5,910 bases of DNA from Prevotella sp. (GTDB taxonomy: Bacteria > Bacteroidota > Bacteroidia > Bacteroidales > Bacteroidaceae): assembly GCA_017430675.1 (NCBI GenBank), contig JAFRMM010000104.1, positions 1 to 5,910 on the forward strand, written 5' to 3'. Numbering within the stretch: the first letter of the stretch is position 1; each line of letters begins with the position of its first letter. The notes beneath the pieces are model-generated. The model did not search any database. It worked only from the letters and a program-made list of their open reading frames with translations, and had not been told where the DNA came from. Position numbers and translations under genes: made by a program. Below, piece by piece: positions 1 to 5,682 of this stretch.

Positions 1-933
1 CGTACCTGCATAACGAAAAGCCCATGAAGCCACACTGCGCTCAGGGGCATGGCTCTTCAGTTCAGTAGCCAGATACTGCGGCAGATTAGCCAGACGACCA
101 CCTAACAGAGGTTCCATGATGACAGCAGGGATACCACGTTTCTGTAACTCTGCATAGAGGTAACTCGCATCGACATTACGGTCATTGATCTCGTTGGCAT
201 AGTCCCAGTCGAGGTAATTCAACTCTATCTGCACAAAGTCCCAGTGATACTTGTCATGCATAGCCAGCACCTCATCAAACACCTCCTGTTTACCGTGGAA
301 CGAGAAGCCGAGGTTACGGATACGACCCGCCTCACGCTCTTTCAGCAGGTAGTCCATAATGCCGTTGTCAACATAGCGACTATTAAACTCATCCATACTG
401 CCACCCACGGCGTGGAGCAGATAGTAGTCGAGATAGTCAACCTGTAACTCCTTCATGGAGTTATGATACATCTCCTTTGCCTTGTCGAAAGCCCAGTAGT
501 CGCGATTGAAGTTCGAGAGTTTCGTTGCCACGAAGTACTCACTACGTTGATGACGACTCAAGGCAATACCCGTACAATGTTCCGACTTGCCCTGACAATA
601 GACAGGAGAGGTGTCGAAGTAGTTCATGCCATGCTCAATGGCATAGTCAATCTGCTTGTTGATCATATCCTGATCAAACTCATCGCTGTTATCAACTTTC
701 GTCGGCAGGCGCATCATGCCATAGCCTAAGATAGAAACCTTCTCCTTGGTCTTAGGATTCTCACGATAGGTCATCTTGCCCACAGGGGGCTCCACCTGAT
801 TCTTATACTCCTCAGCAGCCTGACTCTCTGCCTTATTACCTTTCTTACAACCAGCAAGTGTGGCAGCAGTGGCTACAGTACCAGCCCCAAAAAGTTTCAG
901 GAACGAACGGCGTGATATATTCTTCTTTTCCAT
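1..933 (-). CDS. Tat-exported lipoprotein aldo/keto reductase (COG1453-like), 3' end beyond window
   Basis: The first 311 residues of an aldo/keto reductase are visible; the reading frame is open to the left edge. The protein begins with a Tat signal (SRRSFLK, residues 7-13), a short hydrophobic stretch and a lipobox LAGC with the lipidated cysteine at residue 29. A barrel domain follows. The usual catalytic tetrad can be placed at D107 and Y112 (in YFDTSPVYCQG), K138 (VATKL) and H174 (YLLHAV). GYGMMRLP, RNLGFSFHG and EPLLGGRLA are typical of the COG1453 branch, many members of which carry a C-terminal 4Fe-4S domain; that part would lie outside the window. The start at 933 is set by a strong ribosome binding site and by the Tat signal. 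It is the last visible gene of the tat operon, 15 bases after the polyferredoxin. The substrate is unknown. Export is unusual because these enzymes normally use cytosolic NAD(P)H, so electrons may come from the neighbouring polyferredoxin (inference). Confidence 0.9.
   Translation of the reverse strand, partial: MEKKNISRRSFLKLFGAGTVATAATLAGCKKGNKAESQAAEEYKNQVEPPVGKMTYRENPKTKEKVSILGYGMMRLPTKVDNSDEFDQDMINKQIDYAIEHGMNYFDTSPVYCQGKSEHCTGIALSRHQRSEYFVATKLSNFNRDYWAFDKAKEMYHNSMKELQVDYLDYYLLHAVGGSMDEFNSRYVDNGIMDYLLKEREAGRIRNLGFSFHGKQEVFDEVLAMHDKYHWDFVQIELNYLDWDYANEINDRNVDASYLYAELQKRGIPAVIMEPLLGGRLANLPQYLATELKSHAPERSVASWAFRYAGT
847..915 (-). other. Tat lipoprotein signal peptide of the aldo/keto reductase
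   Basis: Residues 7-29 show the twin-arginine motif SRRSFLK, which fits the S/T-R-R-x-F-L-K consensus. A weakly hydrophobic Ala/Thr-rich region follows, then the lipobox L26-A27-G28-C29. The residues after the cysteine are KKGNKAES. There is no acidic run directly after the cysteine like the surface-export signals described in Bacteroidota lipoproteins, so a periplasm-facing lipoprotein is the simpler reading (inference). Confidence 0.88.
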
Positions 934-940
934 GATGTAT

Positions 941-948
941 CCTCCTTA
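941..948 (-). promoter_or_regulatory. Strong Shine-Dalgarno site of the aldo/keto reductase gene
   Basis: On the minus strand the gap reads TAAGGAGG followed by ATACATC and the ATG at 933. This is a full-length Shine-Dalgarno sequence at 7 bases spacing, directly after the stop codon of the polyferredoxin. It fixes the start. It stands out because Bacteroidota genes rarely rely on such sites, and none of the other starts in this window has one. Confidence 0.85.
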
Positions 949-2424
949 TTAAATATGTTTATGTACTTCATGTCCCTCAACGTAGATGGCCGAGAACGGA
1001 CGCGACGGACAGACATACTCACAGGCACCACAACCGATACAGGCAGCCTCATTAATGGCAGGAACCATCGGAGACTCCTCGTTATCCGGATCGAGCGGCA
1101 CCATCTCTATAGCACCAGAAGGACAATGGCGGGCACAGTTACCGCACTCCACCTCATCCGTCAGAACCACACAGTTCTTCTTAATCCAGACAGCATGACC
1201 AATCTGAATCGATGATTTCTCTGGCTTATCGACCTTCTTAATGGCTCCAGCAGGACAAACTTCAGAACAACGTGTACACTCCGGACGGCAATAACCGTGC
1301 TCGTACGACATCAAAGGCAACATCAGATTCATCAGATCTGTGGACGGACGAAGTACCTGGTTAGGACATTCCGAGACACAGAGTTGACAACCCGTACAGT
1401 GTGTCGCAAGGTTCCGCAATGAAAGCGATCCCGGAGGTGCCAGCGGTATCTGACGCTCAGGAGCCACCTTATCCTCGATATCAGCCAATCCACCATCCAT
1501 CAGTTTCTCCTTCTTCTGAGCCATCGCCGCTGTTGTCACCAGAGCAGAGGCCAGAAGGAATGAGCGCTTAGAAGTATCGATATTACCAGCCTCACCAATC
1601 TTTGGGGTCTGTCCAGCCCGACCAGTATATTTCAGCGCACCAAACTTACAACTGTCGATACAGTTACCACAAACCACGCAACGGCTGTAATCCACCGTGT
1701 GAGTCTTGAAGTCGATACAAGCAGCCTTACAGTTCTTCGAACAGAGGGAGCAGTTCTTGCACTTATCCTCATCAAAACGGATCTTCAACCATGAGAAACG
1801 GGCAAAGAACGAGAGGATGGTTCCCACAGGGCAGATCGTATTACAATAAGTACGTCCACCTCGCCATGCCAATACAAAGAGCACCACTAAGGTTACGGCA
1901 GCGATGATAAATACAGGTAAGGAGCGCATCCAGGTATCCACACTATAGAAGGCATAGCTCTCATAATGTTCTGCCACCATCGCCAACAGGTTATTGCCGA
2001 ATTTCCAGATAGGCTGGAAGACCATCGTGGCTATACGTCCATAGGCGCTATATGGTGCCAGTAACTGGAACAGTGAACCCACACCAGACACACCGGCAAT
2101 GACAAACACCATCAGCATCGGATAGCGCAGCCATTTCAATTCTGCGGAGTAACTGTACTTGTTCTTCTTCCGATGGAATCGGGCCAAGACATCCTGAAAG
2201 ATGCCTAACGGACAGATAACGGAGCAGTAGATACGTCCGAAGACGAGCGTCAGTAGGACAAGTGCCACAACGACAATGACATTGAGTGCCATCACGGCGG
2301 GCAGGAACTGGATCTTAGCAAGCCAGCCCAGCCAACAATGCAGCGTCCCCGTGAAGTCGAGGAAGAGCAAGGTTATCAGTACGAGAACCACTGCTGCAAG
2401 GATTGTTCTGATTTTACGTAACAT
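949..2424 (-). CDS. NapH-NapG-like fusion: membrane polyferredoxin with internal Tat signal
   Basis: This 491-residue protein has two halves. Residues 1-265 resemble NapH. There are about four membrane segments (near 6-25, 42-62, 101-123, 167-187), two C-x3-C-P motifs (C67/C71 in YCSVICP and C194/C198 in YCNTICP), and two 4Fe-4S sites (C222, C225, C228, C232 and C249, C252, C255, C259). Residues 285-491 resemble NapG/MauM. A Tat-type signal SKRSFLL is followed by four cluster motifs: C343-C353; C379, C383, C386, C390; C418, C427, C430, C434; and C462-C472. The length is close to the sum of NapH and NapG. Four helices leave the first ferredoxin part in the cytoplasm; the Tat segment would then send the second part across the membrane. 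In nitrate reductase systems NapGH oxidises quinol. No napA is visible here, so the acceptor is unknown and the adjacent aldo/keto reductase is a candidate. The gene follows tatC by 28 bases. The redox and membrane assignment is secure; the partner is inference. Confidence 0.9.
   Translation of the reverse strand: MLRKIRTILAAVVLVLITLLFLDFTGTLHCWLGWLAKIQFLPAVMALNVIVVVALVLLTLVFGRIYCSVICPLGIFQDVLARFHRKKNKYSYSAELKWLRYPMLMVFVIAGVSGVGSLFQLLAPYSAYGRIATMVFQPIWKFGNNLLAMVAEHYESYAFYSVDTWMRSLPVFIIAAVTLVVLFVLAWRGGRTYCNTICPVGTILSFFARFSWLKIRFDEDKCKNCSLCSKNCKAACIDFKTHTVDYSRCVVCGNCIDSCKFGALKYTGRAGQTPKIGEAGNIDTSKRSFLLASALVTTAAMAQKKEKLMDGGLADIEDKVAPERQIPLAPPGSLSLRNLATHCTGCQLCVSECPNQVLRPSTDLMNLMLPLMSYEHGYCRPECTRCSEVCPAGAIKKVDKPEKSSIQIGHAVWIKKNCVVLTDEVECGNCARHCPSGAIEMVPLDPDNEESPMVPAINEAACIGCGACEYVCPSRPFSAIYVEGHEVHKHI
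1519..1572 (-). other. Internal Tat signal (KR type) within the polyferredoxin
   Basis: Residues 285-302 read SKRSFLLASALVTTAAMA: a K-R pair in an otherwise standard Tat motif, then a short and only moderately hydrophobic stretch of about 15 residues. Lysines follow at 304, 305 and 307. KR signals are known to work in some Tat substrates such as TtrB. A weak segment followed by positive charges is the pattern described for membrane proteins inserted first by Sec and finished by Tat. The segment sits exactly at the junction between the NapH-like and NapG-like halves. Confidence 0.72.
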
Positions 2425-2436
2425 AGTTCTATATTT

Positions 2437-2470
2437 GTTTAGTTTTACTTTTTTATCCGTTTAGTTTCAC
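2437..2470 (-). repeat. 12-base direct repeat spanning the tatC stop codon
   Basis: Two copies of GTRAAACTAAAC (minus strand) lie at 2437-2448 and 2459-2470, differing at one base, with a 22-base period. The upstream copy encodes the last residues of TatC and the other lies in the gap before the polyferredoxin gene. It may be a small tandem duplication or a chance A-rich similarity; no function can be assigned. Confidence 0.5.
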
Positions 2471-3199
2471 GATCAGGATGCTCAGTTCATAAAGCAACCA
2501 GATCGGCAGAGCAACAACGAACAGCGTGAAGGCATCTGTCGTCGGCGTAATGATCGCTGCCACCATCAGAATGACGACGATAGCGTGGCGTCGCCACTGC
2601 CCCATCATCCGAGCATTCAACAGTCCCATCTTCCCTAACAACCAGCTGACTACTGGCAACTCGAACACGATGCCCATCACAAAACTCATCGTCATCAGGG
2701 TATCCATGTAAGACTGCAGGGTCAGCATATTCGCAACGTCGGGACTCACCTGATAGGTTCCCAGAAACTTCACCGTCAAAGGGAAGATGAGTAGGTAGTT
2801 CAGTAGCGTTCCCAACATAAACATCAGGTAGCCGCTGCCTACTAAGACGGTCGCATAACGCCTTTCGTTGTCATAGAGCGCTGGTGAGACAAATCGGAAC
2901 AGCAGATAGAGGATATAAGGCAGTGCCACCAAGAGTCCGGCATATACCGAGGTCTTCAGGTGAATCATAAACTGCTCCGTCAGCCCCGTGTTCATCAGAT
3001 GAATACTGAACGGCTCCACGCCCATCAGTCTATAAGTGATGAATTCGCTGGAACGCGGTGCCAGCACAATGGCAAACAACTCGTCCTTCAGACAGAAAGC
3101 AGCCACTGCCACCAACAGCGTCACGACGAGCATCCTGATGATCACCCCTCGCAGTTCGTCAAGATGATCCCAGAACGTCATGGGCTGAGAATCACTCAT
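2453..3199 (-). CDS. tatC: Sec-independent protein translocase subunit TatC
   Basis: TatC is the multi-spanning core of the twin-arginine translocase and binds Tat signals at the inner membrane. The 248-residue protein has the family's normal length and about six membrane segments. The N-terminal motif FWDHLDELR places E15 at the same number as the signal-binding E15 of E. coli Tat[14 protein letters not shown] contains E112, which matches the second signal-binding glutamate (E. coli E103). VFELPVV and the late TPTTDAF motif before the last helix are also typical. The stretch between the first two helices is slightly longer than in E. coli. The start overlaps the end of tatA by 8 bases, which suggests translational coupling, and no separate Shine-Dalgarno is needed. 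The two genes after it encode proteins with Tat signals, so this translocase probably serves them in particular, though it may have other clients elsewhere in the genome. Confidence 0.98.
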   Translation of the reverse strand: MSDSQPMTFWDHLDELRGVIIRMLVVTLLVAVAAFCLKDELFAIVLAPRSSEFITYRLMGVEPFSIHLMNTGLTEQFMIHLKTSVYAGLLVALPYILYLLFRFVSPALYDNERRYATVLVGSGYLMFMLGTLLNYLLIFPLTVKFLGTYQVSPDVANMLTLQSYMDTLMTMSFVMGIVFELPVVSWLLGKMGLLNARMMGQWRRHAIVVILMVAAIITPTTDAFTLFVVALPIWLLYELSILIVKLNG

Positions 3200-3374
3200 C
3201 CTTCTTTTCTTCCTTCTTATCTTCTTTGAGATCCGTCACCTCGTTCATTCCATCCTTAAAACTCTTCACACCTTTTCCGAGTCCCTTCATCAGTTCAGGG
3301 ATCTTCTTGCCGCCAAAGAGCAACAGGATGATAAGGGCGATGACCAGTATCTCTTGAAATCCTAATCCAAACAT
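3192..3374 (-). CDS. tatA: Sec-independent protein translocase subunit TatA
   Basis: TatA forms the pore or membrane-thinning part of the Tat system. This 60-residue protein has the usual layout: a short N-terminus, one helix (about 6-20), the hinge [10 protein letters not shown] (F20-G21), an amphipathic helix (to about 42), and a highly charged Lys/Glu tail. Residue 8 is Glu, aligned with E8 of TatB rather than Q8 of E. coli TatA. With no tatB in view, this fits a minimal TatAC system in which one protein does both jobs (inference). It is the first gene after the promoter at 3403-3433, and its stop overlaps the tatC start by 8 bases. Its start at 3374 gives the canonical short N-terminus; no other start is plausible. 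Confidence 0.97.
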   Translation of the reverse strand: MFGLGFQEILVIALIILLLFGGKKIPELMKGLGKGVKSFKDGMNEVTDLKEDKKEEKKDE

Positions 3375-3402
3375 TACTTTATCCAGTTATTAGTTCTGCT
3401 TG

Positions 3403-3433
3403 CAAATATACGAATTATTTCCGTTATCACAAA
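3403..3433 (-). promoter_or_regulatory. Bacteroidota-type promoter of the tat operon
   Basis: On the minus strand a TTTG (3430-3433) is followed after 19 bases by TATATTTG (3403-3410). This matches the -33 TTTG and -7 TAnnTTTG elements of Bacteroidota housekeeping promoters, at the usual spacing. Transcription would begin near 3396-3400, leaving a leader of roughly 25 bases before tatA. The leader is too short for a riboswitch. The promoter lies in the only sizeable gap of the window, so it marks the start of the tatA-tatC-polyferredoxin-reductase operon. Confidence 0.82.
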
Positions 3434-3452
3434 CATTTTCTATGATTTATTA

Positions 3453-3466
3453 ACATATCAATATGT
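3453..3466. repeat. 14-base A/T-rich dyad upstream of the tat promoter
   Basis: ACATAT and ATATGT form a perfect inverted repeat around a 2-base centre. It covers the stop codon of the helix-hairpin-helix gene. Its centre lies about 60 bases upstream of the expected tat transcription start, a common distance for activator sites. A 2-base loop and no T-run make it a poor terminator. A protein binding site is possible, but an A/T-rich dyad this short can arise by chance. Confidence 0.35.
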
Positions 3467-4333
3467 CACATAGGGCAAAAGTCGCTCTATTGCCGCCTGT
3501 GGGAAGTCTTTTAGCAGTCTTAAATCCTGCAAACTTTTGATCGGTCCGTGCAGGCGGCGATAATCGGTAATATCCTTCGCCTGATAAAAGTTAATGTAAG
3601 GGTGACGTTTCAGTTCATTCAAGGTTAGTTTGTTGACATTCAACTTCTGCGGGGTGGCTCCCTCAACAACAAGAAAGCGCTTAGCCTCAGTAGGGAAATC
3701 CTCAATCTCATCGAGTTGATCAACGTTTACATATCCTCCCAGACGTTGTCCATACTGTACGATCTTTCTGGCAAAATATGGACCGATGCCAGGTACTGTC
3801 ATCAGTTCTGTGGTGTCAGCCGTATTCAGGACCACATGCGCCGTCTCTGCAATCTTCTGAGGATAATGATGCACAAACGTGGTGTCATGCTTAGCTGTGG
3901 CTGTTGCGCTTTCCTTTACCAACGTCGCAGCAGGCAGGTAATCCGATGAGATACGGATATAAGGTTCCAATTCACGATACTCCTTCACTGTCAAGCCATA
4001 GAGGCGGGCAAAGTCAGTCTTCTCACGATAGATACCACCAGCTGCACGGTATTTATAAATATTCCTAATCTGCCAAGTCTGAAGCCCCAACCGTCGTAAT
4101 TGGGCACTGTCTGCCGTATTGGGGTCAAAAAAGAAACGTTCGACCTGCCGAGTGGGAAGAGAAGAGTTGCTGACATTTCTAACATGGCTAGAATCTCTAG
4201 AAGTTCCAGAAATACTAGAAGTACTGGGACTACCAGTGAATAAGATTATTCCTAATGCTATCACAATCACAGTCAGTAAGGCGAGTATCACCTTACGATC
4301 GGATTTCTGAAGATAAAAGAATTCCCGCATCAT
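3458..4333 (-). CDS. Membrane-anchored helix-hairpin-helix protein (ComEA-like), three HhH modules
   Basis: With the start at 4333 the protein has 291 residues. A basic N-terminus (MMREFFYLQKSDRK) is followed by a membrane helix at about 14-33, a Ser/Thr-rich linker (34-62), and three related modules near 67-128, 168-225 and 229-291. Each module opens with an N-T/V-A/N-type motif (DPNTADS, LNTADTT, LNVNKLT). The middle one has a canonical hairpin, VPGIGPYFARKI; the outer two are degenerate. HhH modules bind DNA backbone in ComEA uptake proteins, and the positive N-terminus suggests that the modules face outward; DNA binding here is inference. The start at 4333 overlaps the transporter stop as ATGA, and an ATG at 4330 is also possible. 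The frame extends to 4405, but that would overlap the transporter by 76 bases and add an unrelated N-terminus. No catalytic residues are seen, and its role beside transporters is unknown. Confidence 0.85.
   Translation of the reverse strand: MMREFFYLQKSDRKVILALLTVIVIALGIILFTGSPSTSSISGTSRDSSHVRNVSNSSLPTRQVERFFFDPNTADSAQLRRLGLQTWQIRNIYKYRAAGGIYREKTDFARLYGLTVKEYRELEPYIRISSDYLPAATLVKESATATAKHDTTFVHHYPQKIAETAHVVLNTADTTELMTVPGIGPYFARKIVQYGQRLGGYVNVDQLDEIEDFPTEAKRFLVVEGATPQKLNVNKLTLNELKRHPYINFYQAKDITDYRRLHGPIKSLQDLRLLKDFPQAAIERLLPYVTY
4187..4222 (-). repeat. Four imperfect 9-base repeats coding the Ser/Thr linker
   Basis: On the minus strand four units run in tandem: ACTTCTAGT, ATTTCTGGA, ACTTCTAGA, GATTCTAGC. 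They encode TSS, ISG, TSR and DSS in the linker between the membrane anchor and the first HhH module. A unit length divisible by three means that copies can be gained or lost without breaking the frame. Confidence 0.6.
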
Positions 4334-5682
4334 AGAATGCCGAACTGATGGAGGAAAATCAAGAGGATGCAGATGGGCACAATAAAACGAATGGTAAAGC
4401 GCCATACATAGAAAAAGGAGTGGCCGATCGTTCCGCCATTTGTAAACTCATCCCTTAACAGTTTCTCACTCACAAACCATCCCAGCATAATACTCGTCAG
4501 GAATGCGCCTGTCGGCAGCATCAGTTGGGCTGTCAGGAAATCACAGAAATCCATCAGTGACATTCCGAAGAGTTGTAATCCGCTATAGGCACCAACAGAG
4601 AACGAGCAGAATATAGCCAACAATGCACAGACGGATGTCAATATCCAAGCAGCATGCTGGCGCGAGATCTTCAATTCCTCATGGAAGAAGGCCGTACCTA
4701 TCTCATGCATAGAAACCGTGGAGGTCAGCGCTGCAAACACCAACAAGGCATAGAACATAATAGAGATGACATAACCCACCACAGGCATCCCACTGAATGC
4801 CTGTTGGAACACATTAGGTAATGTGATAAATATCAACGACGGTCCACTATCTGGCTGTACACCCACGGAAAAGGCTGCAGGAAAGATCATCAGACCAGCC
4901 AGGATGGCAATACCTGAGTCGAGTAATGCAATCTGAGTGGCAGAACCCAACAGATAAGTATCGCGTTTGAAATAGGAGCCATAAGTACACAGGCAGGCTG
5001 TTCCCAGACTCAGGGAGAAGAACGCCTGTCCTAAAGCCTCCAGAAATACATTCGTACTCACCTTCGAGAAGTCGGGCTTCAGCAAAAAAGAGATTCCCTT
5101 CTCTGCACCAGGCAACAGACAAGAGGCCACCACAATGATGATCAACAACAGCAGGAGCAGTGGCATTAACAGTTTGGCAACCCGTTCAATCCCTTTATTC
5201 ACACCACGTGCCACCACGAAATGCGTGATCAATACGAAGACCACAGCCCACAGACAAGGCCAAAACGGATCACTGGAGAAAGTCTTGAAGTAGTTGACGA
5301 CATAGGCTGCATCGCCATTCAACTGACCAACAATCGATGCATACAGATACTGCAGGCACCAGCCAGCCACTACTGCATAGAAACCCAGGATGATCGTAGA
5401 TGTCAGAATACCCAGATAACCGATAAAGCGCCACCTCCGATGCCCCATACTTGCATAGGCACGGGCTGCATTTGACTGGGCATATCGGCCAATTAGAAAC
5501 TCGCTGACCATTCCAGGAATACCCAGCAGCAACACGCATCCGAAATAAACCAGGATAAAGGCTGCTCCCCCATTTTGACCTGTCATAAAGGGGAAACGCC
5601 ACACATTTCCTAAGCCTACAGCCGACCCCGCCGTAGCAAGGACGATGGCTATCTTACTACCGAATACACCTCTTCCCTCCAT
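4330..5682 (-). CDS. Sodium-dependent transporter, NSS (SNF) family
   Basis: A complete 450-residue transporter of the neurotransmitter:sodium symporter family, which takes up amino acids or related small molecules with sodium. The N-terminus GSKIAIVLATAGSAVGLGNVWRFP is cited here only by its core, AGSAVGLGNVWRFP (residues 18-31): the unwound first helix that in LeuT holds sodium and substrate. Helix 6 has FFSLSLG (S223 at the place of LeuT T254). Helix 8 has AALTSTVS, with A317, T320 and S321 at the LeuT Na2 positions. About 11-12 helices fit the length. An Asp (D255, in LLDSG) lies in helix 7 near the site linked to chloride dependence in relatives; this alignment is by eye. The substrate cannot be told from sequence. 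The ATG immediately follows the stop of a second NSS gene with no spacing, and the stop overlaps the next gene as ATGA. Confidence 0.95.
   Translation of the reverse strand: MEGRGVFGSKIAIVLATAGSAVGLGNVWRFPFMTGQNGGAAFILVYFGCVLLLGIPGMVSEFLIGRYAQSNAARAYASMGHRRWRFIGYLGILTSTIILGFYAVVAGWCLQYLYASIVGQLNGDAAYVVNYFKTFSSDPFWPCLWAVVFVLITHFVVARGVNKGIERVAKLLMPLLLLLLIIIVVASCLLPGAEKGISFLLKPDFSKVSTNVFLEALGQAFFSLSLGTACLCTYGSYFKRDTYLLGSATQIALLDSGIAILAGLMIFPAAFSVGVQPDSGPSLIFITLPNVFQQAFSGMPVVGYVISIMFYALLVFAALTSTVSMHEIGTAFFHEELKISRQHAAWILTSVCALLAIFCSFSVGAYSGLQLFGMSLMDFCDFLTAQLMLPTGAFLTSIMLGWFVSEKLLRDEFTNGGTIGHSFFYVWRFTIRFIVPICILLIFLHQFGIL

Noticed and set aside
955..1215. Open frames on the plus strand opposite the polyferredoxin gene, and similar ones elsewhere in the window.
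   Set aside because: They are antisense shadows of well-supported minus-strand genes, with no recognisable protein features.
949..2424. A CcoG/RdxA-type cytochrome oxidase assembly protein as an alternative identity for the polyferredoxin.
   Set aside because: The two C-x3-C-P motifs are shared with that superfamily. The second four-cluster half after an internal Tat signal fits NapG/MauM and is not part of CcoG.
2430..2437. TATATTTG on the plus strand, matching a Bacteroidota -7 element.
   Set aside because: It points rightward against all genes, has no TTTG at the right spacing, and no plus-strand gene follows.
3375..3457. A transcription terminator between the HhH gene and tatA.
   Set aside because: The only dyad has a 6-pair A/T stem and a 2-base loop with no T-run, so read-through from the transporter operon into tat cannot be excluded.
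4334..4405. A longer N-terminus (24 more residues) for the helix-hairpin-helix protein.
   Set aside because: It would overlap the transporter by 76 bases, and the added residues do not look like a signal or anchor. The ATG at 4333 gives a standard ATGA overlap and a clean basic N-terminus before the membrane helix.
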